Numbered from the stretch's first letter, positions 34,701 through 46,912 are shown. The stretch is 64,000 bases of DNA from Eurosta solidaginis (GCF_040869045.1 NC_090324.1:59239346-59303345); one strand, 5' to 3'. Notes: generated from the letters alone by a model not told the origin. Translations and numbers: made by a program.

Positions 34701-36651
34701 ATGGTCATCAAGGTATTTTCCAAACAGATGCCTTGGGCAGGATGTATACGGTATATCCCAACAATGCTGAATGTTTCTATTTGCGAATGTTGGTGGTAAA
34801 CATTCGAGTACCAAAATCATTTCAGGATTTAAGAACAATTCACGATCACTTTTGTCAGACATATCGCGAAGCATGTCAGCTCTTGCATTTGTTAGAAGAT
34901 GACACGCATTGGGACGCAACACTTTATGATGCATCGATTTCATTTCATCCACAGCAAATACGAATTCTATTTTCGATTATAATATCAACATGCATGCCAT
35001 CGAATCCAATTGGATTGTGGAATAAATATAAAGATTACATGACTGAAGATATTTTAATTCGGATGGTCGTAGAGCAATGGATCCCGATTTGGTGATTACA
35101 TTGAAAATGTACATTGAAGCTTTTATAATAATTGAAGATATGTGTCTTGCGATTGCCAATAAAGTATTGGGCAGTTAGCTTTGATTTCACCAAATCGTCC
35201 AATGCATGATTTATTTGATCGAGAGTTGCAGCGTGAACAACAATTTGATTGTGACGATTTACGTACATTTGTTCAATCCAACATTACCAAATTGAACAAT
35301 CAGCAAAAGTATATACATGACAAAGTCATGCAAGCTGTTTCTGATAACACTGGTGGATTATATTTTTTGGATGCACCTGGCGGCACCGGAAAAACATTTG
35401 TGATTTCATTGATTTAAGCAACTATTCGATCGCAACAGAAAATTGCTTTGGCACTAGCTTCTTCTGGAATTGCTGCAACTTTATTGGATGGAGGACGAAC
35501 AGCTCATTCAGCTTTAAAATTGCCATTGAATATACAGGTGGTTGAAACTCCATCCTGTAACATATCCAAAAATTCAGCGATGGCAAAAATTTTGCAATAA
35601 GCAGCGTTTATTATATGGGATAGGTGTACAATGGCAAACAAAAAATCCTTGGAAGCATTAAATCGAACGATGCAAAATTTACGTGGAAACCGAAGGCATT
35701 TTGGTGGTGATTTAATTTTATTGTCAGGTGACTTTCGACAAACATTTCCAGTTATTCCACGATCAACACCGGCAGATGAGATCAATGCATGTTTGAAGTC
35801 TTCCCTTTTGTGGCGATACGTGAAAAAATTAACATTACACATAAACATGCGTGTTGCACAATGATCAGTCCGCAGAGCAGCTCTCGAAGCAATTGCTAGA
35901 GATCGGAAATGGCAAAATTCCAATCGACAAAACAAATGGTTTGATTAAATTGCCAAACAATTTTTGTACAATTATCCAATCAAAAAAAGAATTAATTGAA
36001 CGAGTGTTTCCAAATATTGTTCAAAATTACATGAATCACGATTGGTTGAGAGAACGCGCAATACAGGCACCAAAAAATGTACAAGTCAATGAAATCAATC
36101 ATCACATTCTGAAAAAATTGCCAGGTGTGGTGACAACATACAAGTCAGTGGATAGCGCAATCAATCAAGATGACGCAGTGAATTATCCAGTTGAATTTTT
36201 GACTTCATTGGAACCGTCTGGTATGCCACCGCATTGTTTAAATTTGAAGGTCGGCTCATCAGCTATTTTATTACGGAATTTAAATGCACCAAAATTGTGT
36301 AATGGAACAAGATTGAATGTAAAAAAGTTGATGACGAATTTTATTGAAGCAACAATTCTGACCGGCAAAGCGAAAGGTGAAATTGTGCTTATACCGCGAG
36401 TCCCACTGATACCAACAGACATGCCATTTGAATTCAAGCGTTTGCAATTTCCAGTACGCCTGTCATTTGGTGTCAGTAAACAACGCGCAAGGACAAACGC
36501 TTCGAGTATGCGGATAGAATTTGGAGGAACCGTGCTTTTCGCACGGACAGCTATACGTTGCCTGTTCCAGATTAGGCATTCAAATTGTTTGTTTATTCAT
36601 ATCCCAGATGGAAAAACGAAAAATGTAGTGTATCCAAATGTTTTGGATTAA
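31756..36651 (+). pseudogene. Helitron Rep/PIF1-like helicase, broken
   Basis: Starting at ATG 31756 the product opens with a basic tail, then the conserved Helitron N-terminal domain (LHSLIFGGSPMSKHFINHIQ, 31963-32496). The HUH endonuclease follows with PHAHIL (His codons at 33513-33515 and 33519-33521) and the YICKYVNKG tyrosine segment (34314-34343). The helicase has Walker A APGGTGKT (35373-35396), a Walker B region with GDFRQTFPVIPR (about 35725-35763), and a C-terminal PIF1-type domain with a start near 35851. Rep nicks and rejoins the element end; the helicase unwinds it. Stops at 31879-31881 and 32494-32496, frameshifts near 32900-33350, 35100-35200, 35415 and 35865, and SINE copy 2 make it inactive. 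Total length without the SINE is about 1500 codons, as expected. Confidence 0.9.
33746..34111 (+). mobile_element. tRNA-derived SINE, copy 2
   Basis: Same family as 18154-18525, with intact A and B boxes. The target duplication ATAACATGCAA is exact at 33735-33745 and 34112-34122. It sits inside Rep between the HUH motif and the tyrosine segment. The clean duplication shows retrotransposition after Helitron insertion. Confidence 0.95.
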
Positions 36652-36714
36652 GAATTGAAATAAAGATTAAACAAATTCTATGATATTTTATTCTTCTTCC
36701 AATATTTCTATTGG

Positions 36715-37128
36715 TGTAACAGCAGCCTTATGATCTCACCCTGTTTCCCACTTGGTGCAACCCAGTTGTATATTGTGAATGGACAACAGGTGTTGAAACA
36801 AGTTGGAAACGGGGAGGTCGGCTCAAAAAGAAAGGCGATGAATATTGTAATGTTGAACGAAAGAAAAAGACTCGTGAACTAAGTGCACAGACAAAAACTT
36901 GTAATTTAACTTAATTGTGCGAACAAAAAAAGACAGTACCAACTAAATAAATCTAAGAGTAGAGCTAAAGAACTAAAAACTATTTAATATATACTAAACT
37001 AACTTAAATAAACACAAAGTAAGATAAAACTACAAAAATACGTGTTTTTGGTGTTTGAGTGGAGCGTGCGTGCATTAGAGTCCGCACAAGAACAATTTTT
37101 TGGAGAAGTTCCGAAATGGAACTTCACA
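36715..37128 (+). repeat. 5' LTR of G2
   Basis: 414 bp, TGTAACAGC...CTTCACA. It matches 54902-55233 except for about 80 bp that are present only here (around 36880-36980). Confidence 0.9.
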
Positions 37129-37146
37129 TGGCGACCGTGAGGCAGC
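37129..37146 (+). promoter_or_regulatory. Primer-binding site of G2
   Basis: TGGCGACCGTGAGGCAG directly follows the LTR. Elements such as 412 and mdg1 use TGGCGACCGTGA, complementary to a tRNA-Arg 3' end. Confidence 0.75.
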
Positions 37147-37716
37147 GTGCCAAATCGGATACAAGATGGGCACCAGGCCACCTGTAAAAGGCCACTAATT
37201 GGGCATGTCACCAATAGGTGGAAAAATTTCAATTTTTACTAAAACAAAATTCAAAAACTACAAAAATATAAAATACAAAATTCTACAAAAAAATATAAAA
37301 AACAAAAATCTAAAAAAATATATAAAATACAAAAACCTACAAACAAGAACATATAAAACATAAAAATCTACAAAAAAAATGTTTTTCAACATAAAATATA
37401 AAAATATTTCATATAACATCAAAAAAAACTGTACAACGTCATAACGGTATAAGGCAAATAACGCCACCCCGAAACACAAACGAAGGCACCATAATTAGCG
37501 GCACATCGGAAAAATAGCAGCAGTACAAGGAAGCTGAACGGGGAAAATTAGCAGCAGCGAAGGGACGACGGCAGCAGCAGAACGCCAGCAGAGGCGACAG
37601 CGTACGACGAGGTTTGCAGTATTTATGTGTGTTTATATGAAATGTAATATGTAGTTGCTTTCGAAATGTATACATATAATTTTTTCATAAATATTTTTCA
37701 TTTTAAAAATATTTTT
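37147..37716 (+). other. G2 leader, first part, A-rich
   Basis: No coding frame is seen. 37250-37390 holds imperfect short repeats of an ACAAAAATATAAAATAC type. A GC-richer part (37440-37620) with CAG-type triplets follows. The leader is cut by the Penelope pair at 37717. Confidence 0.5.
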
Positions 37717-37814
37717 ATTTGCCTTCAAATATTATAATTTATTAAATTTTAATGAGCTCGAGGCAGTTTAAAAAATTGAAACACAGTTTAAATTTTTATA
37801 TTTCAATTTTATTT

Positions 37815-37852
37815 GGTCGATATTTCGATCTCATTCTGAGATCATCCTCAGG
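37815..37852 (-). ncRNA. Hammerhead-like motif, left Penelope copy
   Basis: Reverse complement of the motif at 42553-42589. The core is CTGAGGA, a G replacing the usual U of CUGAUGA, with one extra T before a perfect six-pair stem and GAAA. Confidence 0.4.
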
Positions 37853-38154
37853 AACTGTGGACAAAAACAACAATTAGTTAACATGTAAACAACTTTCAAA
37901 CCCTAAACATAATACCACTTACACAATTGAATATATTTTACCGACTAACAAGATGTACGAAAAAAGAAAGCGTAGAAGTCAAATAAATATGAAAATATAA
38001 ACAATTTAAAACACCGTAAGTATAAACAAAAATCTACAAAAACAATACATAGGATGACGAACAAAAAGACATAATCATTTGCATTAACATACAAATGTAC
38101 ATATGTACATATATATTTGTCATCCCACTGCATTTGTTGTGTTGAGCTGCAATT

Positions 38155-40260
38155 CTAACTAGAACAGTGTTGTTGTCTTAAAACTAAGTCGCGGTAAACG
38201 CGCGCCAGCTGATCAGTGTCTATTTTATAATTCATTTTCGTGTCATTAGGGGTGTTCGTTATGTGCAGCATTTCTAAAGTATATCTTTTGCCGTAATTTT
38301 TCTCCTCGTGTAAAATGGATACATTATCGAAATCGGGATAATGCCCGGTATCTTTGCAATGTGATGACAATGCCGTCTTATTGTCCGAAAAACTGCTTCT
38401 TAATTTCACATTTGACCTGTGAGCGGAAATCCTTGTCTTGAGTTTCATTTTTGTTGTCCCCACATATACCTTTTTGCATAAGTGGGACCCGTCACCATTA
38501 CACGGAATCCTGTAAACTACATCAGACTTCTCTTGTTTGGGAATTCTATCCTTTGTATTGCTGTAGAGTTTTCTTAGCGTGTGTTTATAAGTTGACGCGA
38601 TCTGATATTTATCTCTGTCATAGAGCTTTGAAAATTTTATTCTTTCCGTTATTCCTGGAACATAAACTACTGATTTGTATATTTTTTCCTCTCCTTTGGC
38701 TATGTTGGTTCTCTCCTTATTTTCGGTAAAGTATGTTCGAAGTAATTGCTTTATGGTTGTCATAGGGAAGTCATTCTTTGTCAAGGTTACTTTTATTTCG
38801 TCAATATTCTTTCCGTGAAAAATCGTGTCGCTCATCGAGAGAACTCTTCTAATGAAATTGCTTGCGGTGTTTATAATTGTTTTTTTGTCATGTTTTGAAT
38901 TAAAATTAATAAGTCTTCCAGATGCCGTGGGCTTTTTATACCAGTCAATCAACAATTTGTTATTCTTTCTGATAATAAGAGTGTCTAAGTAGGGTAGCTC
39001 TCCATCTTTTTCCGTTTCTATTGTAAATTGAATTGATTTATTGAAGTTGTTAAGATCGTTGAGCATCTTGTCGACATCTTGTGTCCTAACAATCGCGAAC
39101 AAGTCGTCAACGTACTTAGTTAATAAACGCGGTTTGTTGGCAGTTTCCATCATGAATTTGGATAGTAGTTCCTCTGTGACTATATCTGCTACGACAGGTG
39201 ATGCTGGTGATCCCATAGGCATTCCTGACCGTTGCTCATATATTTTTTCATTATATTTAAAGTAACTATTTTCCATTATGCAAAATTTAACTATGTTTAA
39301 AAACAACTCTTGCGTTAACTTTGTATGGTCTTTTAATTCATTCCATTTTGAGGATATTATCTTTAATGCCAAGTCTACTGGAATGCTCGGGAATAAGGAC
39401 ACTACATCAAAAGACACTAGAATCTCATCATCATAGATATAGGTATTATTTATTTTTCGTTTGAATTCAATCGCATCTTTAACATTAAATTTAGACGATT
39501 TAGTTATATTTTCCAATATGTTAACAACATATTTGCATAATTCATACGACGGTGAGCAAATAGAGGAACAAATAGGTCGAAGTGGCGCCCCTTCTTTGTG
39601 AATTTTAGGCAAACCGTAAATTCTAGGTGGGTTTGCAGTTTTGCTTAAAAGTCGCTGTTTTTCTATTTCATTGATAACACCGTTATCAAGCATTTTTTGA
39701 ACTAACGCATTGTTCTTCTCTTGTAATTTACTAGTAGGGTCTCGTTTTAGCACTCTATATGTTGAAATATTATTAACAATCGTTTGCATCTTTCTATCAT
39801 ATTCGGCTTTTTCCAACGCTACCGTTACATTACCCTTATCTGCATTTAGAATCAGTATATCTTTATTCTTTTGCAGAAATGTTTTTGTGGCGAGTACCGT
39901 TTTGTTTATAAATTTATCCCTAGCAGAAATTTTATTCCTATTAAGATGCTCGTGTATAAGTTTAGTAAAATTACTTCTTCCTATTTCTTGTTTTTCTTTG
40001 TCTTCAATAGTGCGTATAACATTCTCCCCGTCTGCTATAAGTTGGAATAAAGGAAACTCTTTATCTTGAATTGGAAGGGCATATTTCGGACCCAGAGATA
40101 AGAGCCAACGAATGTCTGTGGGAAAATCTATAGATGAAATATTATGGAACCATTCTGGGATCACCCTAATATTTAAATTTTCTCTTTGTCTACTTTTGAG
40201 ATTTTCGTATTTCTTAATTTGATTGGTTTTAATCTGCGCCGTTTGTTTGGTCGCTAACAA
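38155..40260 (-). CDS. Penelope-like RT with GIY-YIG nuclease, left copy, 5'-truncated
   Basis: A 701-codon frame is open to a stop at 38155-38157. It begins at a TTG at the truncation junction, not a real start, so the N-terminus is missing. Order: N-terminal region with NADKGNVTVALE, IYGLPKIHKEGAPLRPICSS, SFDVVSLFPSIPVD with the first catalytic Asp, GMPMGSPASPVVADI, YVDD at 39103-39114, a thumb-like region, then the GIY-YIG domain with DVVYRIPCNGDGSHLCKKVY and VGTTKMKLKTRISAHRS. Penelope proteins copy their RNA at nicks made by this nuclease. This is the least damaged Penelope frame here and lacks internal stops. A complete family member is normally longer at the N-terminus. Confidence 0.9.
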   Translation of the reverse strand: MLATKQTAQIKTNQIKKYENLKSRQRENLNIRVIPEWFHNISSIDFPTDIRWLLSLGPKYALPIQDKEFPLFQLIADGENVIRTIEDKEKQEIGRSNFTKLIHEHLNRNKISARDKFINKTVLATKTFLQKNKDILILNADKGNVTVALEKAEYDRKMQTIVNNISTYRVLKRDPTSKLQEKNNALVQKMLDNGVINEIEKQRLLSKTANPPRIYGLPKIHKEGAPLRPICSSICSPSYELCKYVVNILENITKSSKFNVKDAIEFKRKINNTYIYDDEILVSFDVVSLFPSIPVDLALKIISSKWNELKDHTKLTQELFLNIVKFCIMENSYFKYNEKIYEQRSGMPMGSPASPVVADIVTEELLSKFMMETANKPRLLTKYVDDLFAIVRTQDVDKMLNDLNNFNKSIQFTIETEKDGELPYLDTLIIRKNNKLLIDWYKKPTASGRLINFNSKHDKKTIINTASNFIRRVLSMSDTIFHGKNIDEIKVTLTKNDFPMTTIKQLLRTYFTENKERTNIAKGEEKIYKSVVYVPGITERIKFSKLYDRDKYQIASTYKHTLRKLYSNTKDRIPKQEKSDVVYRIPCNGDGSHLCKKVYVGTTKMKLKTRISAHRSNVKLRSSFSDNKTALSSHCKDTGHYPDFDNVSILHEEKNYGKRYTLEMLHITNTPNDTKMNYKIDTDQLARVYRDLVLRQQHCSS

Positions 40261-40268
40261 CTCCTCAC

Positions 40269-42249
40269 TCTATAGATTTTCCCACAGACATTCGTTGGCT
40301 CTTATCTCTGGGTCCGAAATATGCCCTTCCAATTCAAGATAAAGAGTTTCCTTTATTCCAACTTATAGCAGACGGGGAGAATGTTATACGCACTATTGAA
40401 GACAAAGAAAAACAAGAAATAGGAAGAAGTAATTTTACTAAACTTATACACGAGCATCTTAATAGGAATAAAATTTCTGCTAGGGATAAATTTATAAACA
40501 AAACGGTACTCGCCACAAAAACATTTCTGAAAAAGAATAAAGATATACTGATTCTAAATGCAGATAAGGGTAATGTAACGGTAGCGTTGGAAAAAGCCGA
40601 ATATGATAGAAAGATGCAAACGATTGTTAATAATATTTCAACATATAGAGTGCTAAAATGAGACCCTACTAGTAAATTACAAGAGAAGAACAATGCGTTA
40701 GTTCAAAAAATGCTTGATAACGGTGTTATCAATGAAATAGAAAAACAGCGACTTTTAAGCAAAACTGCAAACCCACCTAGAATTTACGGTTTGCCTAAAA
40801 TTCACAAAGAAGGGGCGCCACTTCGACCTATTTGTTCCTCTATTTGCGCACCGTCGTATGAATTATGCAAATATGTTGTTAACATATTGGAAAATATAAC
40901 TAAATCGTCTAAATTTAATGTTAAAGATGCGATTGAATTCAAACGAAAAATAAATAATACCTATATCTATGATGATGAGATTCTAGTGTCTTTTGATGTA
41001 GTGTCCTTATTCCCGAGCATTCCAGTAGACTTGGCATTAAAGATAATATCCTCAAAATGGAATGAATTAAAAGACCATACAAAGTTAACGCAAGAGCTGT
41101 TTTTAAACATAGTTAAATTTTGCATAATGGAAAATAGTTACTTTAAATATAATGAAAAAATATATGAGCAACGGTCAGGAATGCCTATGGGATCACCAGC
41201 ATCACCTGTCGTAGCAGATATAGTCATGGAGGAACTACTATCCAAATTCATGATGGAAACTGCCAACAAACCGCGCTTATTAACTAAGTACGTTGACGAC
41301 TTGTTCGCGATTGTTAGGACACAAGATGTCGACAAGATGCTCAACGATCTTAACAACTTCAATAAATCAATTCAATTTACAATAGAAACGGAAAAAGATG
41401 GAGAGCTACCCTACTTAGACACTCTTATTATCAGAAAGAATAACAAATTGTTGATTGACTGGTATAAAAAGCCCACGGCATCTGGAAGACTTATTAATTT
41501 TAATTCAAAACATGACAAAAAAAACAATTATAAACACCGCAAGCAATTTCATTAGAAGAGTTCTCTCGATGAGCGACACGATTTTTCACGGAAAGAATAT
41601 TGACGAAATAAAAGTAACCTTGACAAAGAATGACTTCCCTATGACAACCATAAAGCAATTACTTCGAACATACTTTACCGAAAATAAGGAGAGAACCAAC
41701 ATAGCCAAAGGAGAGGAAAAAATATACAAATCAGTAGTTCATGTTCCAGGAATAACGGAAAGAATAAAATTTTCAAAGCTCTATGACAGAGATAAATATC
41801 AGATCGCGTCAACTTATAAACACACGCTAAGAAAACTCTACAGCAATACAAAGGATAGAATTCCCAAACAAGAGAAGTCTGATGTAGTTTACAGGATTCC
41901 GTGTAATGGTGACGGGTCCCACTTATGCAAAAAGGTATATGTGGGGACAACAAAAATGAAACTCAAGACAAGGATTTCCGCTCACAGGTCAAATGTGAAA
42001 TTAAGAAGCAGTTTTTCGGACAATAAGACGGCATTGTCATCACATTGCAAAGATACCGGGCATTATCCCGATTTCGATAATGTATCCATTTTACACGAGG
42101 AGAAAAATTACGGCAAAAGATATACTTTAGAAATGCTGCACATAACGAACACCCCTAATGACACGAAAATGAATTATAAAATAGACACTGATCAGCTGGC
42201 GCGCGTTTACCGCGACTTAGTTTTAAGACAACAACACTGTTCTAGTTAG
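40269..42249 (+). pseudogene. Penelope-like RT with GIY-YIG nuclease, right copy
   Basis: Same protein as the left copy, starting slightly further inside. It carries a TGA near 40659 where the left copy has CGA, and a run of eight A instead of seven near 41519, which shifts the frame (frames 40710-41555 and 41455-42249). YVDD is at 41289-41300. Other differences are single residues, for example S to A near 40848. Confidence 0.9.
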
Positions 42250-42552
42250 AATTGCAGCTCAACACAACAAATGCAGTGGGATGACAAATATATATGTACA
42301 TATATACATTTGTATGTTAATGCAAATGATTATGTCTTTTTGTTCGTCATCCTATGTATTGTTTTTGTAGATTTTTGTTTATACTTACGGTGTTTTAAAT
42401 TGTTTATATTTTCATATTTATTTGACTTCTACGCTTTCTTTTTTCGTACATCTTGTTAGTCGGTAAAACATATTCAATTGTGTAAGTGGTATTATGTTTA
42501 GGGTTTGAAAGTTGTTTACATGTTAACTAATTGTTGTTTTTGTCCACAGTTC

Positions 42553-42589
42553 CTGAGGATGATCTCAGAATGAGATCGAAATATCGACC
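42553..42589 (+). ncRNA. Hammerhead-like motif, right Penelope copy
   Basis: CTGAGGA, one extra T, a perfect GATCTC/GAGATC stem around AGAAT, then GAAATATC. It shares spacing with 17512-17549, but the core substitution and the poor stem I argue for a weakened ribozyme. Confidence 0.4.
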
Positions 42590-42680
42590 AAATAAAATTG
42601 AAATATAAAAATTTAAACTGTGTTTCAATTTTTTAAACTGCCTCGAGCTCATTAAAATTTAATAAATTATAAATATTTTT

Positions 42681-43980
42681 CGTTAGAATACTTAAAATTC
42701 TTTCTAAATGAAATCAATCGCAAAGCTAATTGCAATATTTCTTGTTTCCTCAATTTTGCCAATTATAATATTTCCATAAACAATAGGTTTAAATATTCAT
42801 ACTTAAGAAATACGATATGTTTTGGCATATGTACATATGACATTTTAGTTTGCAATACCGCTTGGAATATAATCAGTCTAAATCAAACTTGTATACATTT
42901 GTATAACTCGCAAATTTGCTTTTCAACCAATGTAATTACTAACATTCGGGAAAATACATACTTTTAATATTGTTCAAATTTGAAGCCAAATGAAGATTCT
43001 CAAATTTATTTGTTAATTAAAGTAGTTTCTGATATTCTCACATACATTTTGAATATTGTTTTGCATCAATTTAAATTATCAACTATTTTCGAAATTTTTT
43101 GACACAAATCGAAAAAGTGAAATTGGTCATACATATATATTTTTTTATAAAACATACAAAACACAATATGTTTAGAACAATAAATTTTGATATAGTGTGT
43201 ATGTATATGCATATATTACAAAAATTGTGGCTAAAAGCGAAGCATTTATAAAAGAAATACTTTAACAAACTTTAAAAATTCAATACATTGAAAACGTTAT
43301 TACCCAATAATAAAAAAACACAAAAAATAACAATTTAAAAAAAAAAAAAAAAACAAAAAACACATTTTTGGTGAAACGGTACGGCCGACACGTTAAATAA
43401 TGATGAAAATTTAATAAATTTTTACAATTATATACTCAACATTTTGCTGTGTAGCAGTGCGGCCGACATGTTAAATACTAAAATCAACATTTTTTGTGCA
43501 ACGGTGCGGCCGTCACATTAAACAATTGTAATAAATATTAATTTGCAATAAATATATTCCGGTTAACATCAATATCGTCTTACGCCAATTGGAAAAATAG
43601 ATCAGTCTTCTCTCTTGTATACCGTATATGGTAGCACATCCGGAACAAAACCAAAAAAAATTTTTAAGCCAAAATTTAATTGATGGTTCACGAGGAATAT
43701 TCTTAACTCAATTTCAAACAATTCCAACAAATTTATGCCAAAATTCAGTGCACAGTGCAAGTAAAGCGGTTCCAATTTAGATTAAAAATTCATTTAAAAT
43801 TTTTTTTCTCCATTAAAATTTTTTCACATTCATAACACAAACTTGCCGCTTTCTCTAATTTAACTAAGGTGATAAAATTATTTCAAATTCCCTTTCAATT
43901 CAAATTTGTTCAAATTCATAACTCAAATCTGCAGCAACAATTCAATTTAGGTTAACACAATTCAGGTTACAAAACCATTT
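42681..43980 (+). other. G2 leader, second part
   Basis: Very AT-rich with no coding frame. Three similar short segments with GGTGCGGCCGNCAC-like cores lie near 43378, 43458 and 43503. A run of about 17 A is near 43330. Repeats of TTCAAATTTGTTCAAATTCA type start near 43890 and recur after the LINE at 48690, which shows that the LINE landed in this leader. Confidence 0.6.
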
Positions 43981-44086
43981 TATTTATTTATTTATTTATT
44001 TGTTTAAGTCTATGAATTTTAATCCTTACAGACTATGATACAAGGAAAATTTAAAAAATACTTATGCCTAAAAGTAATCGGTTTAC

Positions 44087-46912
44087 TTAGAAAGCAGACT
44101 TCAAAATATTCATAAATTCAGCTCTTTGTATAGAAAAATCAAGAGCAACGGAATTACTTATTGAGTTAAGCTCCCGAATAGCACGCGTAATGGGAGCATT
44201 ACCAGCGTAATTCGTTCTGAAATAATCGTAATAAAATGGAAAGGAATTTCTGAGAGATCTTTGGGGAACATTAAATCGAATCCTTTCCAGCAAATAAGGG
44301 CAATCAATGTAGCCATTAATAACATTATACATGAATGACAAGCACAGTATAGATCTACGATTTTCCAAAGACTTGAGGCTTAAAAGTAAAAGACGTGCAG
44401 AGTAGGAAGGAATCGGCTCCGAAAAGTTTAACGGGCGAAGGGCATATTTAAGAAAAATTTTTTGAATTCTCTCAATTCTACAAATGGCCGTTTGGTTGCT
44501 TGGTCTCCAAATGAATACAGCATATTCAATGTGAGATCTAACGTATGACGTGTAGAGCAGCTTAAAGGTATAGGGGTCTGAGAATTTTGAAGCATTGCGC
44601 CGTACAAATCCGAGCATAGAATATGCTTTCGATGTTACGTAGTTAATGTGATTAATGAAGGAAAACCTTTTGTCAAAAACGACACCCAGGTCTTTAATCT
44701 CGTCAACACATTGAAGTTCACAGTTAGATATACTGTATTTTGTAGAGAAATTGTTAGTTGATTTTGAATAAACTATTTGGAAGCATTTTTGCGTATTTAA
44801 AGAGAGACAGGAGTTCAGGCACCATTGGTGAAGCTTATTTATATCATCCTGCAGCTTTATGGCATCATCTTGCGATTTAATAGCTGAGAATATTTTTAAG
44901 TCATCTGCATAAAGTAAACACTTTGCAAACGAAAAACAACTGCTGATGTCATTAATAAATAATATAAATAAAAGTGGGCCTGGTATACTTCCCTGGGGAA
45001 CGCCAGAAGTCGCAACGAACGGACTAGACATTTTCCCATCAATGGTAACAACGCAGTGTCTATTACTTAAATAAGAACGAATCCACAAAAGAAACGTTGA
45101 ATGAAAACCGATACAGCTTAATTTTTTTATCAGAACTGTGTGAGGAACTCTATCAAAAGCTTTGGAAAAGTCAGTGTAAATGCAATCAACCTGTAGTCCA
45201 GCAGAGAAAGAATCTACACAGTATTCGCTAAAAACAGAAAGATTTGAAACCGTGGACCTATCAGCAACAAACCCGTGCTGGTTGGGTGATATAAGGGATT
45301 TAACAGCAAAACTCAACTTGGCATTCACAGCATGTTCAAAAATTTTAGAGATTGTGGACAGCTTGGGTATTGGTCTATAGTTACGCACATCGTTCTTATT
45401 TCCACATTTGAAAACGGGCGTAATCGAGGTGAGCTTCCAATCATCGATGAACGTCCCAGATGATAATGATTTATTGAAAATCAGAGTCAACGGATAGACC
45501 AAGGCTGGACAGTTTTTTAACAAGACAGAAGAAAACCCATCAACGTCAGTTTGGGATGAGGATTTAAGTATAATAATAGCCTTACTAACATCCTCACAGG
45601 AGAGAGTAAGCGTACCGAAGTTCAGGGTACTAACGGCATCCAATGAAAAATCAACCGCTTTATTATTATCAACCTGAGAAAAATTTTACTTAAAAAACTC
45701 AGAAAATAAGTTCGCTGCCTCACTTAGAGATCGCGCAGGTTGATCATCAAGGAAAACTCCAGAGGGTACAATGGAGCCACCTTTTTTTGACTTTATATAG
45801 TTCCAAAAAGTTTTATGATTCGATTTAATATTCGACTCAATATTATAAATATAGTTATTGTACAGAAACTTATCCAAATTATTAAATATCTTTAAATAGT
45901 GCTTGTACTTAGTAAAGAATATATGATTCTTTGACCGTTTGAAGTTACGCAAATATTTATTTTTTATGTTCTTCAGTTTTTTTAATTCTTTCGAATACCA
46001 CGGAAGTTTATACGGCCTCTTTCGCTTTACCGGAATTTTATCCAAACAGTGACTAAATAGAGTGGATTTGAACGTGGCGAAGCAGTTAGAGGTATCAAGT
46101 TCCTCCAGTAATTCGTCCCAATTTATTTCCATTAAAAAATCGTTAAATCTAGGAAAATCGCACGAATTGAAGTTGAATGTTAATCTGCTATCTGAAGTAT
46201 CCGACGCATAACAATAAAAACTACAAGTAATGACCAGGGGTAGGTGATGCCTATCCTTGGGAATAACTGCATTAGAGCATTCGCTGACTTCACAATTAAT
46301 GTTGTCACTTATAAATACTAGATCCAATAATCTATTTAGGGCATTAACACTTTTACTAATTTGCTTTAAATTGAGACTCAATAAATTATCAATGAAATAC
46401 AGTTCGTGATTCAAAGAAAGATTATTAGGTGTGAGACCATAACTAGAATTATTTGTTGACCAGTGAATATTACAAAGGTTGAAGTCTCCAAGCACGCAGA
46501 GGTGGTTATCATTAAGGTTTCGTAAAACAAGAGAGATTATGTTATCAGCATGTGCTTTGTATACATCAAATGCGCTGCCTGGTGGAACATACGAGGCAAG
46601 CAGATATAGGGAGCCATGCGCACCAGAACCAGAACCATTTATACACACGCAGATTTGGTCAAGTAGCGAGTCGTCATTGTTGAGCGGAAATAAAAATGAA
46701 CGCAGCTGGCGCTTGACAGCAATTAAAACACCACCACCGCGAATGCAACCAGTTTTCCCAGCATCCCGATCCTTGCGATAGACATTGAAAAGATTTGGGT
46801 CAAAGAACTCACTATCAAAAAATTTTTCATTGAGCCATGTCTCGATGAAGACAAAGATATCATAATCCATTTGCGCACTAAAATTATACACAAGATCAGA
46901 CTTGGTTCTCAT
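44087..46912 (-). pseudogene. LINE ORF2: endonuclease and reverse transcriptase, one in-frame stop
   Basis: The frame from ATG 46912 reads the apurinic-type endonuclease: VFIETWLNE with the catalytic Glu, YRKDRDAGKTG, LGDFNLCNIHW and DRHHLPLVI. A TAA at 45686-45688 follows FSEFF; the same frame then continues as RT to 44087 with no other stop. The RT part has LTSITPVFKCG, NQHGFVADRS, IYTDFSKAFDRVPH, SGVPQGSIPGP, YADDLKIF with the catalytic Asp pair, and a C-terminal region with RSHIEYAVFIW. Before 46912 the frame is open back into the ORF1 stop (NDLRIYFHNVSGM), so translation may start earlier than the first ATG. The enzyme nicks DNA and primes cDNA on it. Confidence 0.9.

Larger units (their letters stand above)
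37717..42670. mobile_element. Head-to-head Penelope inverted dimer
   Basis: Two Penelope copies face away from a 134-bp centre (40135-40268). Arms 37732-40134 and 40269-42672 are reverse complements over about 2.4 kb with only a few substitutions and one extra A in the right arm. A possible target duplication AAATATTTTT lies at 37707-37716 and 42671-42680, implying insertion as one unit. The sequence next to both outer ends is G2 leader. Confidence 0.85.

Noticed and set aside
39710..40069. Cys/Phe-rich frame MFFSCNLLVG on the plus strand, and its mirror at 40334-40693
   Set aside because: Both are antisense to Penelope coding sequence and appear twice only because of the inverted dimer.
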